Origin: Selenomonadaceae bacterium
GTDB lineage: Bacteria; Bacillota; Negativicutes; Selenomonadales; Selenomonadaceae
Reading direction: 5' to 3'
Assembly (NCBI GenBank): GCA_017614505.1
Contig: JAGABT010000012.1
Location: forward strand, 1-64,000
DNA length: 64,000 bases
In this document: in pieces, positions 43,310 to 52,700 of the stretch
Position numbering within the stretch: the stretch's first letter is position 1
How the letters are laid out: each line of letters starts with the position of its first letter
Notes under the pieces: generated by a model
Databases searched by the model: none
What the model was told of the DNA's origin: nothing
What the model saw: the letters and a program-made list of their open reading frames with translations, nothing else
Position numbers and translations under genes: made by a program

Positions 43310-45160
43310 TCAAAGATTCGCGGCGCCAATCATACCGGCATTGGAGCCGAGCTCAGCGATAGCGATTTTGGGAATTGGCGCGTGTACGCCGCCGAAGCAG
43401 TCTTCATTGAGAATATCCATAAGCGGCGCGATTAAATCCTTGACGTAAGCGCTCATGGCGCCGCCGAGCAGAATCAGCTGTGGGCGGAACATGTTGACGA
43501 TATTAACGATACCCTGCCCGAGCATAAGCGTGTACTGTTCGACGACTTCGCTCATGGCAACATCTTCACTTTTAGCCAGCGCGAAAATTTCATCGAGCGT
43601 GAGTTCCTTACCGGCAACCTGCGCCGCCGCGCGTAAAAGCGCGGGAACTGACACGTAAGCTTCAAGACAGCCCTTGCGCCCGCAACTGCAGAGCCTGCCG
43701 TGGACGCGGATAACCTGATGCCCGACTTCACTGCCGCCCATGATACCGCCTTCAAAAACTTCGCCTTGCAGAATAATTCCGCCGCCGACACCGTTGCCGA
43801 GCGTGAACATGACGACATCGCTGAAATTTTTCCCCGCGCCAGCAATCGCCTCGCCGAGCGCCGCGCAATCCGCGTCATTAGCAATGCGCACGGGGCAGGG
43901 AATGACTTCGCCCAGCCTTTTGGAAAGCGCAACATCTTCCCAGCGGATATTGTTCGAGTAAACGACCTTGCCGCGCCGCCTGTCAATCGTGCCAGGCACG
44001 CCAATTCCAACGCCCACGCACTGTTCGAGCGGAATGTCATTTTCAGCCAGCAGTTTCAAAATATTTTCAGCGGTCTCATCAATAATTTCGTTCGGCGGGC
44101 GCTTAGGATTGGTAGGATACTTTTTCGCGGCGAGAATCTGATTCTGTTCGTTGACGACGCCAATTTGAATTTCCGAAGAACCAATGTTCACGCCGACGCG
44201 AATTGGATTTGCCTTTTCGCGAATCGTAGTCAGAAGCGCATCGCACCTGCCTTCAATCTGCCAGTCGCCGGAATTTGCGGGCAGGAGGAACGAATCGCCC
44301 TTCGCGTAGGAAATTTTTTCGCCCTTGCTGCTGATAACGCCGGTGCCGTCGAGAATCAGAATGCTGAGGAAAGATTTTTCGTTGACGTTGCCCTGAACGC
44401 GGTACGTCAGCACGCCGTCGAGGTTGAGCTTGTCAATCGTGAAGTAATCGCAGTCGGCTACGTGCGGATAATTTTCAGCGCTCTTGACAATCGGAATGCG
44501 ATTGGTAACGGCGAGCGCCTTTTCAATGTGCAAATCGCGCCGCTTGCCGTCCGCGCCAACCCTGCCGTAGTCGTAAATCCTGTACGTGACGTTGGAATTT
44601 TGCTGAATCTCGGCGATTAAAATTCCCTTGCCAATGGCGTGGAGCGTGCCGGACTCAATGAACAGCACGTCGCCTTTCTTGACGGGGACGGCGTTCAGAA
44701 CTTCGAGCAGAGTATTTTCGCGAATGCGCGCGGCAAATTCTTCCTTGGAAATTTCCTGCTTGAAGCCGTAGTACAGGAACGCGCCAGGCTCAGCGTCGAG
44801 TACGTACCAGCACTCAGTTTTCCCATACTGCCCCTCGTTTTTGAGCGCGTAGGCGTTGGAAGGGTGAACCTGAATCGACAGATTATCTTTGGCGTCGATG
44901 AACTTCGTCAGAATTGGGAACTCGCGGAACCTGCGGCAGTGCGTGCCTAAAACTTCCAAGCCTTCCGCGTCAAGGTATTCGCGCAGAGTTTTTCCAGCGT
45001 ACTTGCCGTTGACAATCGTCGAGGAGCCGTCGGGGTGCGCAGACAAAACCCACGCCTCCGCCAGTACGTCGCCGCTGTACTCCACGCCGTATTCCTCCGC
45101 CAGCCGCCGTCCGCCCCAAAGATAATCCTTGCACGCCGGTTTCAATTTCAAAATCGCCAT
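43310..45160 (-). CDS. Fused type I mannose-6-phosphate isomerase and ROK-family sugar kinase
   Basis: 616 residues from ATG 45160 (GGAGGGA upstream). Residues 1-315 are a class I phosphomannose isomerase: zinc ligands in SIQVHPSNAYA, CWYVLDAEPGA and FIESGTLHAIGKG, YRIYDYGR near the C-terminus. Residues about 316-616 are a ROK sugar kinase: GVGIGVPGTIDRRRG, catalytic Asp in NDADCAALGEA, ATP-binding NGVGGGII, zinc motif GHQVIRVHGRLCSCGRKGCLEAY. The kinase's first phosphate motif (usually DIGGT) reads NIGSS, which is unusual. The fusion could phosphorylate mannose and isomerise it to fructose 6-phosphate in one chain; this is an inference. Confidence 0.9.
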   Translation of the reverse strand: MAILKLKPACKDYLWGGRRLAEEYGVEYSGDVLAEAWVLSAHPDGSSTIVNGKYAGKTLREYLDAEGLEVLGTHCRRFREFPILTKFIDAKDNLSIQVHPSNAYALKNEGQYGKTECWYVLDAEPGAFLYYGFKQEISKEEFAARIRENTLLEVLNAVPVKKGDVLFIESGTLHAIGKGILIAEIQQNSNVTYRIYDYGRVGADGKRRDLHIEKALAVTNRIPIVKSAENYPHVADCDYFTIDKLNLDGVLTYRVQGNVNEKSFLSILILDGTGVISSKGEKISYAKGDSFLLPANSGDWQIEGRCDALLTTIREKANPIRVGVNIGSSEIQIGVVNEQNQILAAKKYPTNPKRPPNEIIDETAENILKLLAENDIPLEQCVGVGIGVPGTIDRRRGKVVYSNNIRWEDVALSKRLGEVIPCPVRIANDADCAALGEAIAGAGKNFSDVVMFTLGNGVGGGIILQGEVFEGGIMGGSEVGHQVIRVHGRLCSCGRKGCLEAYVSVPALLRAAAQVAGKELTLDEIFALAKSEDVAMSEVVEQYTLMLGQGIVNIVNMFRPQLILLGGAMSAYVKDLIAPLMDILNEDCFGGVHAPIPKIAIAELGSNAGMIGAANL

Positions 45161-45205
45161 GAAAATCCCTCCGCTGAAATTTTTATAAACAATTTCCCGC
45201 CAAAT

Positions 45206-45238
45206 AAAAAAAATCCTGCCATAGCGGCAATGCAGGAT
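45206..45238 (-). terminator. Terminator-like hairpin in the leader of the isomerase-kinase gene
   Basis: Minus strand: a perfect 7-bp stem (ATCCTGC/GCAGGAT, 45213-45219 with 45232-45238) followed by eight T (45206-45213), about 46 nt upstream of the start. An alternative TGCC/GGCA pairing lies inside. It could attenuate the gene, or stop read-through if the promoter lies between hairpin and gene. Confidence 0.5.
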
Positions 45239-45276
45239 AATTTTCCACAACTGCGAATTTAACCGTGGGTGATTGT

Positions 45277-45903
45277 ATGATAGCATTGATTGACTACGGC
45301 GTTGGGAATTTGTACAGCGTGGAGAAGGCGCTGAGCTTTGTTGGCGGCGAAGTTAAACTGACGCGTGAGGCGGCGGATTTAAAGCGCGCTGACAAATTAG
45401 TTTTGCCTGGCGTCGGAGCGTTCGGCGACTGCATGAAAAACCTTGAGGCGACGGGCTTGATACCGACGATACTGGAGCAGGTTTTAATGCACAAGCCGCT
45501 TTTAGGAATTTGCGTAGGGCTGCAGATTCTGTTCGAGCGCAGTGAGGAATCGCCGGAAGTGCGCGGGCTTGGCGTATTCAAGGGCGAGGTCAAAAAAATT
45601 CGCGCGGGCGGTCTGAAGGTTCCGCACATGGGCTGGAACTCGATAAAAATTGGCAGGAAAGATAATCTGGTTAAATACGGCGCGTCGAAGCTGATGGCGG
45701 GCTTGAGCGACGGGAATTATTTTTATTTTGTACACAGCTATCACGCGGTGCCGTCGAACGAGAATTTGATAACGGCTACGACGGACTACGGCGAAAAAGT
45801 CACGGCGGCGGTTGAGCTTGGCAGTATTTTTGCGACGCAGTTTCACCCCGAAAAATCCGGCGACGTTGGCTTGCAGGTTTTGAAAAATTTTGTGCAGATT
45901 TAA
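45277..45903 (+). CDS. hisH: Imidazole glycerol phosphate synthase, glutaminase subunit
   Basis: Releases ammonia from glutamine for HisF. Class I amidotransferase: nucleophile Cys in LLGICVGLQILF, oxyanion region PGVGAFGDC, His and Glu in TQFHPEKSGD. 208 residues from ATG 45277. The first his gene in this operon; hisG, hisD, hisC, hisB are not in the window. Confidence 0.96.
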   Translation: MIALIDYGVGNLYSVEKALSFVGGEVKLTREAADLKRADKLVLPGVGAFGDCMKNLEATGLIPTILEQVLMHKPLLGICVGLQILFERSEESPEVRGLGVFKGEVKKIRAGGLKVPHMGWNSIKIGRKDNLVKYGASKLMAGLSDGNYFYFVHSYHAVPSNENLITATTDYGEKVTAAVELGSIFATQFHPEKSGDVGLQVLKNFVQI

Positions 45904-45915
45904 GGAGTGTTGGAA

Positions 45916-46641
45916 ATGTTGATTTTACCGGCAATAGATATTCGCGACGGCAAGTGCGTGCGGCTGACGCAGGGCGACTTCAAACGCGAGCTGAAATATT
46001 CCTATTATCCCGAAGAAACGGCGATAGAGCTGGAAAAAGCCGGCGCGAAATTTCTGCACGTGGTAGACCTTGACGGCGCGCGCGACGGCGTTCTGACTAA
46101 CATTTTCACGATTAAAAGAATTTTGGACAACGTGACGATACCGATTGAAGTCGGCGGCGGCATTCGCACCATGAACGATATAGAAAATCTGCTGGAAATT
46201 GGCGTGACGCGCGTGATTCTGGGCAGCACGGCGGTTGAAGACCCCGAATTTGTGCGTGACGCGGCGGAAAAATTTGAAGACAGCATCGTCGTCGGGATTG
46301 ACGCGCGCGAGGGGATTGTTGCGGTTCACGGCTGGTGCGATTCCGGCGAAATGGACGCGCGCGATTTGGCGGCGCAGATTGGCGATTTCGGCGTTTCGAC
46401 GATTATTTATACCGACATTGCGCGCGACGGAATGCTCGGCGGGATTAACGTCGAACTCGTGGCGAAAATTGCTAAGAGTTCCGGCGTGGACGTTATCGCC
46501 TCCGGCGGCGTGAGTTCGATTGAAGATATTCTCGCGCTGAAGACTAAGGAGAAAAATGGAGTTGTCGGCGCGATTATCGGCAAGGCGCTTTATGAAGGCG
46601 TGATTGACTTCGAGAAGGCGCTGGCGGCGGCTGAGGATTGA
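45916..46641 (+). CDS. hisA: ProFAR isomerase HisA
   Basis: Beta-alpha barrel sugar isomerase of histidine synthesis. [19 protein letters not shown] contains the first catalytic Asp; EVGGGIRT and the second Asp in [11 protein letters not shown] follow. 241 residues. ATG 45916 is 8 nt after GGAG; GTG and TTG codons closer to that site are less likely. Confidence 0.96.
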   Translation: MLILPAIDIRDGKCVRLTQGDFKRELKYSYYPEETAIELEKAGAKFLHVVDLDGARDGVLTNIFTIKRILDNVTIPIEVGGGIRTMNDIENLLEIGVTRVILGSTAVEDPEFVRDAAEKFEDSIVVGIDAREGIVAVHGWCDSGEMDARDLAAQIGDFGVSTIIYTDIARDGMLGGINVELVAKIAKSSGVDVIASGGVSSIEDILALKTKEKNGVVGAIIGKALYEGVIDFEKALAAAED

Positions 46642-46642
46642 A

Positions 46643-47401
46643 ATGCTGACAAAAAGAATAATCCCGTGCCTTGACGTGAAAGCTGGGCGCGTGGTAAAGG
46701 GAACGAATTTTGTAGGACTGCGCGACGCGGGCGACCCTGTCGAGCTGGCTAAGCGCTACGATACCGAGCGCGCGGACGAGCTGGTTTTTCTGGATATAAC
46801 GGCGTCTCACGAAGGGCGCGGCACGATGGTTGAAGTTGCGAAAAGTTGCGCAGCGCAGGTTTTCATTCCGTTCACGGTCGGCGGCGGCATTCGCACGGTT
46901 GACGATATGAAAGTCATGCTGGCGGCGGGCGCGGACAAAATTTCTGTGAACAGCGCGGCGGTTAAAAATCCCAGACTTATTTCGGACGGCGCGAAAAAAT
47001 TCGGCAGTCAGTGCATTGTGCTGGCGGTCGACGCTAAATCCTGCGGCGAGGACAAGTGGGAAATTTACGTGAACGGCGGGCGCACTCCGACTGGCATTGA
47101 CTGTCTGGAATGGATTAAAAAAGGCGTGGCGCTCGGCGCGGGCGAAATTCTGCTGACGAGTATGGACGCCGACGGCACGAAGGACGGCTACGATATTCCA
47201 CTGACGCGCGCGGTCAGCGAAGCGGTGAATGTGCCGGTTATTGCCAGCGGCGGCGCAGGCGAGCTTGAACATTTTTTGAAAGTGCTGGTTGACGGCAGGG
47301 CGGACGCGGTACTGGCGGCGTCGGTCTTCCACTACGGCAAGTACACGATTCGGCAGGTTAAGGAATATCTGAAAAAGCACGGCGTCGAGGTGCGGTTTTG
47401 A
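46643..47401 (+). CDS. hisF: Imidazole glycerol phosphate synthase, cyclase subunit
   Basis: Forms imidazole glycerol phosphate and [20 protein letters not shown] with the first catalytic Asp, [22 protein letters not shown] with the second, and ASGGAG. 252 residues; the start follows the hisA stop by 1 bp. Confidence 0.96.
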   Translation: MLTKRIIPCLDVKAGRVVKGTNFVGLRDAGDPVELAKRYDTERADELVFLDITASHEGRGTMVEVAKSCAAQVFIPFTVGGGIRTVDDMKVMLAAGADKISVNSAAVKNPRLISDGAKKFGSQCIVLAVDAKSCGEDKWEIYVNGGRTPTGIDCLEWIKKGVALGAGEILLTSMDADGTKDGYDIPLTRAVSEAVNVPVIASGGAGELEHFLKVLVDGRADAVLAASVFHYGKYTIRQVKEYLKKHGVEVRF

Positions 47402-47430
47402 TTCGGGAAATGCGGGCGGAGGGATTTGTA

Positions 47431-47622
47431 ATGACGATTGAAATTAATCTGAGCGACGATGAATATAAAACCGTCAGCGAATACGCGGCAGATAAAAAAA
47501 TTAGTATCGCGGAATTTTTTTTAAACGCCGCGCTCGAACGAATTGAAGATGCTAAATGGCGTGCTTCTTCACGCAAAGTGATTGAACGCAACCGCAAAGT
47601 TTACGCGGCACTGGCAAAATGA
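47431..47622 (+). CDS. Ribbon-helix-helix (antitoxin-type) protein inside the his operon
   Basis: 63 residues from ATG 47431 (GGAGGG upstream). The beta strand TIEINLSDDEYKTVSEYA and helices KKISIAEFFLNAALERIED form an RHH fold of the RelB/DUF6290 antitoxin type. A basic tail follows (SSRKVIERNRKVYAALAK). Its stop overlaps an ATG in ATGA, the usual coupling of an antitoxin to its toxin, but the next frame is broken. It separates hisF from hisIE. Confidence 0.8.
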   Translation: MTIEINLSDDEYKTVSEYAADKKISIAEFFLNAALERIEDAKWRASSRKVIERNRKVYAALAK

Positions 47623-47799
47623 AACGTCCGAGCAGAAAAAATATTCTCGAACTTCACAGCGATTTTTGACAGAAATAGCGTCACGATTAAATACGACGCC
47701 GACGATTTGATAAAAATTATTTTTGGCGTTGCGGATAATTCCGTGGCGTATGAAAATTTTTTGAACTGGCTGGAGGCTCACACTGAAAATGAAAATTGA
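47619..47799 (+). pseudogene. Broken small reading frame after the RHH gene
   Basis: ATG 47619 overlaps the RHH stop, but its frame closes after 16 codons (TGA 47667-47669). The RHH frame reopens past its TGA and runs 58 codons, ending in DADDLIKIIFGVADN and [15 protein letters not shown], which reads like ordinary protein yet has no start codon in its first half. A frameshift between about 47640 and 47667 would join the two. Its end overlaps the hisIE start by 11 bp. The product is not recognised; a decayed toxin-like partner is possible. Confidence 0.4.
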
Positions 47800-48493
47800 C
47801 ATTGAAAAAATAAAATTCGACGCGAACGGCTTGATACCGGCGATAGTGCAGGAGGAAAGCGGGCAGGTACTCATGCTGGCGTACATGAACGCCGAATCGC
47901 TCCAGAAAACCGCTGAGACCGGCTACACGCATTTTTACAGCCGCAGTCGGCAGACGCTCTGGAAAAAGGGCGAAACCAGCGGCAACGTTCAGCGCGTGAA
48001 GGAAATTGACTACGATTGCGACGGCGACGCGCTTTTGGTCAAAGTTCATCAGACCGGCGTTGCCTGCCACACGGGAACTTATTCCTGTTTCAGCGGGCGG
48101 CGGCTTGACGACGGCACGCAGCAGCTTCCGGCGGTTGTTGACCAGCCTGAGGAAGAAAATCTCGCGCTGGTGCTGTACGAACTTTACGCCGTTATCAAAG
48201 ACCGCCAGCGCCACCCCGTCGAGGGCTCCTACACGAATTATCTTTTCGGCGCGGGACAGGATAAAATTCTGAAGAAAGTCGGCGAAGAGGCGGTTGAAAC
48301 TATCATTGCGTCCAAAAACGGCGAGGATTCGGAAATTCTCTACGAAATGGGCGACCTGTGGTATCACTGCCTGGTTTTGCTGGCGTACCACGGGATTAAG
48401 CCGGAAGATTTATTCGGCGAGCTCATGAACCGGCGCAAGGGCGGAAACTATCACAAGTTCACCGGCAAAACCGGCAAGCGTCCCAATGATTAA
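47789..48493 (+). CDS. hisIE: Bifunctional phosphoribosyl-AMP cyclohydrolase / phosphoribosyl-ATP diphosphatase
   Basis: Second and third steps of histidine synthesis. The HisI domain (about 1-115) has [29 protein letters not shown] and the metal site DCDGDALL with VACHTG. The HisE domain (about 135-234) has [26 protein letters not shown]. 234 residues. The 3' end overlaps the deacetylase gene by 8 bp. Confidence 0.95.
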   Translation: MKIDIEKIKFDANGLIPAIVQEESGQVLMLAYMNAESLQKTAETGYTHFYSRSRQTLWKKGETSGNVQRVKEIDYDCDGDALLVKVHQTGVACHTGTYSCFSGRRLDDGTQQLPAVVDQPEEENLALVLYELYAVIKDRQRHPVEGSYTNYLFGAGQDKILKKVGEEAVETIIASKNGEDSEILYEMGDLWYHCLVLLAYHGIKPEDLFGELMNRRKGGNYHKFTGKTGKRPND

Positions 48494-49268
48494 AAAATTT
48501 TTAGCGGCGGCGCTGATATTTTTTCTGGCAACGGCTGTCGTCAAGGCGCAGAAAGTTGACAAAATTGTTGAGGGACCGAAAATCCTCGTGCTGAATTATC
48601 ACCAGGTGCAGAATAATTTCAATTCGCTGTCAATTCCAGTCAACCAGTTCGACGCGCAGATGGATTATCTCGTAGAAAATGGCTACACTTCAATTTCGCC
48701 GGAGGAACTTTACAAGGGGCTGAGCGGAGAAATTTCGCTGCCGGAAAAATCCGTGCTGATAACCTTCGACGACGGCTACGCGGATAACTACACGAACGCT
48801 TTCCCGATTCTGAAGTACTACGGCTTGAAGGCGACGATTTTTGTCATACCGGCGCTGGTTGGCAGGGACGTGCGGTATCTGACGTGGGAACAGCTGCGCG
48901 AAATGGAACAGGCTGGCGTAACGGCGCAGTCGCACACGCTGAATCACCGCAAGCTTGAGGAACTGCCGGACGATGAAATTCGCGCAGAACTTTTAAACTC
49001 AAAACTGCTTTTGGAAGAAAAGCTCGGACACTCAGTGGAATTTCTGGCATACCCGACGGGAACTTATAACCTGCACATTGCCGGAATTGCGAAAGACTGC
49101 GGCTATCGCGGCGCCTTCACGATTAAATATGGAAACGTCGACCTCGGCAGCAATTTATTCGCGCTGGAACGCGTGCCGATTTTTCAGACCGGTAGCACGA
49201 TGAAAGATTTTTACGAGCGGATTGAGTACCGGCAGAGTTTCGAGGAATTTGGCTGGGTCAAGCGCTGA
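48486..49268 (+). CDS. Exported polysaccharide deacetylase (NodB domain)
   Basis: 260 residues. Signal peptide [17 protein letters not shown], then a NodB domain with [10 protein letters not shown] (catalytic and metal Asp), the HTLNHRKL metal motif (H-x3-H) and AYPTGTYN. Family members deacetylate peptidoglycan or surface polysaccharide such as poly-N-acetylglucosamine. Last gene of the his transcript by overlap; its link to histidine synthesis is positional only. Confidence 0.88.
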   Translation: MIKKFLAAALIFFLATAVVKAQKVDKIVEGPKILVLNYHQVQNNFNSLSIPVNQFDAQMDYLVENGYTSISPEELYKGLSGEISLPEKSVLITFDDGYADNYTNAFPILKYYGLKATIFVIPALVGRDVRYLTWEQLREMEQAGVTAQSHTLNHRKLEELPDDEIRAELLNSKLLLEEKLGHSVEFLAYPTGTYNLHIAGIAKDCGYRGAFTIKYGNVDLGSNLFALERVPIFQTGSTMKDFYERIEYRQSFEEFGWVKR

Positions 49269-49326
49269 TTTTTCTGATTGACTAAAGTTGGCAAATATTT
49301 TAATATTAGCGGCGGAGGTGAGGGTT

Positions 49327-50007
49327 TTGGCAGACGTGGTTGAAAATTTGCGCGTGGTGCGCGGCGAAATTGAAAAAGCACAAAGGCAGCGGGCGTTCGA
49401 TGAGCCGGTAACCTTAGTGGCGGTCACGAAAAATCACGGCGTAGAAATGATGCGGCAGGCGATTGACGCGGGAGTTCAACATATCGGCGAGAATCGAATT
49501 CAGGAAGCGGCGGAAAAATTTGCGGCGCTGAATCGCGCGGTGACTAAACATTTAATAGGACACTTGCAAACAAACAAGGCGAAGCAGGCAGTGCAGCTTT
49601 TCGATTTGATTCACTCGGTCGACAGCGAACATCTGGCGGCGGCGATTGACAAGGCGGCTCTTTCGGTCGGGAAAGTTCAAGACGTGCTCATTCAAGTCAA
49701 TCTGGCGAAGGAAGACTCCAAGTCCGGCGTGTACGAAGAAAATCTGCAAAGCACCATGGAATTTGTCGACGCTCTCCAAAATCTTCGCCTCTGCGGGCTG
49801 ATGCTTATCGCCCCGAATTACTCTGACGTTGAAAATTGTCGTCCGCTCTTTCACCGCATGAACGAAATTTTCCGCGCGATTCAAAGCACGCGCGAAGGTT
49901 TCAATTTCCTGTCGATGGGCATGACGCACGATTATAAAATTGCAGTCGAGGAGGGAGCAAACGTCGTGCGCGTGGGTACGGCGATTTTTGGCGAACGAAT
50001 TTATTAG
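49327..50007 (+). CDS. Pyridoxal phosphate homeostasis protein (YggS/YlmE)
   Basis: 226 residues from TTG 49327, 8 nt after GGAGG. The PLP-barrel has VAVTKNHG with the PLP Lys, IGENRIQEAAEKF, HLIGHLQTNK and LSMGMTHDYKIAVEEGANVVRVG. Gene order ylmE-sepF-...-ylmH-divIVA is the conserved Firmicute division cluster. Confidence 0.94.
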   Translation: MADVVENLRVVRGEIEKAQRQRAFDEPVTLVAVTKNHGVEMMRQAIDAGVQHIGENRIQEAAEKFAALNRAVTKHLIGHLQTNKAKQAVQLFDLIHSVDSEHLAAAIDKAALSVGKVQDVLIQVNLAKEDSKSGVYEENLQSTMEFVDALQNLRLCGLMLIAPNYSDVENCRPLFHRMNEIFRAIQSTREGFNFLSMGMTHDYKIAVEEGANVVRVGTAIFGERIY

Positions 50008-50025
50008 CGAAGGAGTTTTGAAACG

Positions 50026-50496
50026 ATGGGTATCATGAACAAAATTTTTGGGATTTCTGATAAGGACGAGGAAAAGGAACTCGAAGCCCTCGAAAAAGAG
50101 GAACTGCAGGCGCCGAATTTTGAACCGCCGCCTGAACCGCAGGTAACTGCCGGTTACGTCGGACGCAACGTCGTGGATTTCAATTCAATGGTTTCCGGCA
50201 GAGAAAATCCAGCGGAGCATGACGCGTCATCTAAATCGCAAATTACCACGATTAAGCCGACAAAATTTGAAGACTCCAAAACCATTGCCAACTGCCTGCG
50301 CAGCAAAATTCCCGTCGTTATCAACTTTGAAGAAACCGATACCGAGGAAGCCAAGCGCATTATCGATTTTATCAGCGGCACGATTTACGCGGTCAACGGC
50401 GCCATTAGAAAAGTCAGCCAGAATGTGTTCATATGCGCGCCAAACAACGTAACCGTGACTTACACCGACGATGAAAAAAAATCCCTCCTCGATTGA
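50026..50496 (+). CDS. sepF: Cell division protein SepF
   Basis: Membrane-associated protein that anchors and bundles FtsZ. 156 residues: an N-terminal amphipathic helix (MGIMNKIFG), an acidic linker, then the SepF core (FEDSKTIANCLRSKIPVVIN, RIIDFISGTIYAVNGAIRKV). ATG 50026 follows AAGGAG by 10 nt. Its last 26 bp overlap the glycosyltransferase gene, which is unusual for sepF. Confidence 0.94.
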   Translation: MGIMNKIFGISDKDEEKELEALEKEELQAPNFEPPPEPQVTAGYVGRNVVDFNSMVSGRENPAEHDASSKSQITTIKPTKFEDSKTIANCLRSKIPVVINFEETDTEEAKRIIDFISGTIYAVNGAIRKVSQNVFICAPNNVTVTYTDDEKKSLLD

Positions 50497-52285
50497 GAAA
50501 AATTTTCCGCTCGAAGGCGAAACGAAAATCCTGCTGGTACTAATCTGCGAGAGCAGGGACGAAATTCAGCGCGAACTCAAACTCCTGCGCGAAAACCGCC
50601 TGTTCGTCCCTGAAGACGAAAACTGGAAATTTGAAATTGTCGCGCTCGTACGCAGTGAAAATCTCGCCGTTTCGCTCAATAAACTTCAAACCGTCAGCGA
50701 CGCTGATTTCAAAATTTATCTGAATGCGCCGCTTGTTCGTGTGGACGGAAAAATTCTCAGGAACACGATTTACGCCCTTTTCACCGCGAAAAATATCGGC
50801 ATGCTCGGACTTGTCGGCTCTGAAATTCCAGTTGACGGCGATTTTCGGCGCGCGAAAAATGTCTACGGTCTCTACAGTTTTGTCGACGAAACCGGCAAAG
50901 TCAAAGAGCGCCACGGCATTGACGCGCTTTTTTTTCAGCCGACGCAGGTACTCGACAGCGGCTTTTTCGCTACGTCGAAGGATTTGCCGTGGGATGAAAA
51001 TATCGGCGCAGATTTTTTAGTTGCGGCGCAGTGCTGCAGGTTTCGCGAAAATGGATTTGAAGTCGGCGTGGCGTATCAGGAAAATTGCTGGCTGACTTTC
51101 GCGCGGGACTACTGCGATTACGTCAAAAAGCCGGATGAAAATTATCACGCGCAGCTTGAGCAGTTCCGGCAGCGCTACGGAAAAAATTTCGCGCCGCTGG
51201 TCAGCATACTCATTCCCGCTTACAACAAGCCGGAGTTCCTGCGCGAGGCTCTGGACAGCGCGTTGGCTCAAACTTACGCAAATGTTGAAATTTTAATCGG
51301 CGACGACTCAACCAACGAAGACGTGAAAAATATGATTCAGCCGTACCTTGCGAAGTATCCGCGCATTCAGTATTTTTATCACGGCGGACCGCTCGGAAAT
51401 CGCGGGCGGGAAAATATTTTTTTTCTGCTGAATCACTGCCGAGGCGAGTTTGTGAATTTTCTCCTGCACGACGATTTATTTTATCCGAAAAAAATTTCGC
51501 GAATGATGGAGTACTTCGCGCGGGATTTGAACGGCGAGATAAATCTGGTGGCGTCGGCGCGCGATTTGATTGACGAAAATTCCAGCGTCGTCAAGCGGAA
51601 AAATCCGTGGCAGCCGCACCGCGACGCAGTTTTGAGCAGCGTGGAAGTCGGGCGGCAGATTTTTTTTACGCTGTCGAATTTTCTGGGCGAACTGAGCACG
51701 GTTTTGTTTCGTAAACGCGCGCTTGAGTTCAGGGACTTCGATACCGGCGGGCAAATTTTTTCGACTGGCTGTTTCTGCGGAATTGCCGGCTCGGTTTACG
51801 GCGATTTGGACGCGTGGCTCCAGATTCTGAGCAGGGGCGGCAAGTGCGTTTTTATCGCTGAATGTCTGAGCGCGTTCCGCCTGCACGGCGACCAGAATAC
51901 CTACGACCCCTACGTTCGGACTAAACTGCCGCTTGATATGCTGACTTTCACGACGATTGCCTGGCTGAATAATCTTTTCCTGCGCGACGCGGAGGAATAC
52001 AGCTACTGCCTCGATAAGTGGCTGGTAATGGCGGGAATGTGGGTCAAGCCGGAAAGCGGCGACGATTCGGAAAAAATCCGGCGGCTCAAAAAATTTATCG
52101 TCAGGCTGATGGAGCTTGACGCGGCGGGAAATTTCGCGCAGATGTTCGACGGAATAATTTCGTACATGCTGGAGCATTTGCCGGAGCGAAATCCAATCCG
52201 CCCGCTGGTCAGAAAAAATCTGCAGACGGGGCTTTGGGAAAAGGCGGGCGACGGAATTTTACCGCGCTGTAAACTGGAGTGGTAG
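50471..52285 (+). CDS. Two-domain glycosyltransferase (family 2)
   Basis: 604 residues. An N-terminal region (about 15-215) resembles the short glycosyltransferase at 4096-4776 in layout. From about residue 238 a typical GT-A domain starts (APLVSILIPAYNKPEFLREA, VEILIGDDSTNED, HDDLFYPKKISRM), with an acceptor/donor region ending in AFRLHGDQN. A helical tail follows. It starts inside sepF and ends 1 bp before the fdtA-like gene. Together they suggest synthesis of a glycan carrying an amino-deoxy sugar; the target is unknown. Confidence 0.85.
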   Translation: MKKNPSSIEKNFPLEGETKILLVLICESRDEIQRELKLLRENRLFVPEDENWKFEIVALVRSENLAVSLNKLQTVSDADFKIYLNAPLVRVDGKILRNTIYALFTAKNIGMLGLVGSEIPVDGDFRRAKNVYGLYSFVDETGKVKERHGIDALFFQPTQVLDSGFFATSKDLPWDENIGADFLVAAQCCRFRENGFEVGVAYQENCWLTFARDYCDYVKKPDENYHAQLEQFRQRYGKNFAPLVSILIPAYNKPEFLREALDSALAQTYANVEILIGDDSTNEDVKNMIQPYLAKYPRIQYFYHGGPLGNRGRENIFFLLNHCRGEFVNFLLHDDLFYPKKISRMMEYFARDLNGEINLVASARDLIDENSSVVKRKNPWQPHRDAVLSSVEVGRQIFFTLSNFLGELSTVLFRKRALEFRDFDTGGQIFSTGCFCGIAGSVYGDLDAWLQILSRGGKCVFIAECLSAFRLHGDQNTYDPYVRTKLPLDMLTFTTIAWLNNLFLRDAEEYSYCLDKWLVMAGMWVKPESGDDSEKIRRLKKFIVRLMELDAAGNFAQMFDGIISYMLEHLPERNPIRPLVRKNLQTGLWEKAGDGILPRCKLEW

Positions 52286-52286
52286 C

Positions 52287-52700
52287 GTGCAAGTTGTAAA
52301 ATATGTTTTTCAGCCGCACGGCGATTCGCGCGGGCAGCTGGTTGCGCTGGAAGAGCTCAAGGACATTCCCTTCCAAATCCGGCGCGTCTACTACATGTAC
52401 GACACGGGCGCGGGCGTCGTCCGAGGCAGGCACGCCCACCGCAGCCTTGAGCAGATTTTGATTTGCATTCACGGCAGCTGTAAAATTCTGCTCGACGACG
52501 GGCGCGAAAAAAAAGTTGTGCCGCTTGAGCGTCCATGCGAAGGCTTGTACGTGGCGAATGACATGTGGCGCGAAATGTACGATTTTTCGCCGGACGCGGT
52601 GCTTTTAGTGCTGGCGTCCGAACTCTACGACGAGAAGGATTATATTCGCGACTACGACGAATTTTTGAAATTTATTGAGGAGCGCGGCGGTGGAAATTAA
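52287..52700 (+). CDS. FdtA/QdtA-type cupin sugar 3,4-ketoisomerase
   Basis: 137 residues from GTG 52287. A cupin of the WxcM/FdtA family with the characteristic RRVYYMYDTGAGVVRGRHAH (active-site His pair), LEQILICIHGSCKILLDDG and ELYDEKDYIRDYDEF. These enzymes convert nucleotide-linked 4-keto-6-deoxyglucose to the 3-keto isomer, the precursor of 3-amino-3,6-dideoxyhexoses. The aminotransferase follows with an 11-bp overlap. The rml genes that make the substrate are elsewhere. Confidence 0.88.
   Translation: MQVVKYVFQPHGDSRGQLVALEELKDIPFQIRRVYYMYDTGAGVVRGRHAHRSLEQILICIHGSCKILLDDGREKKVVPLERPCEGLYVANDMWREMYDFSPDAVLLVLASELYDEKDYIRDYDEFLKFIEERGGGN

Noticed and set aside
43168..43329. N-terminal extension of comF
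   Set aside because: The extra 54 codons are repeat copy F read through; the family N-terminus and ribosome-binding site fit ATG 43167.
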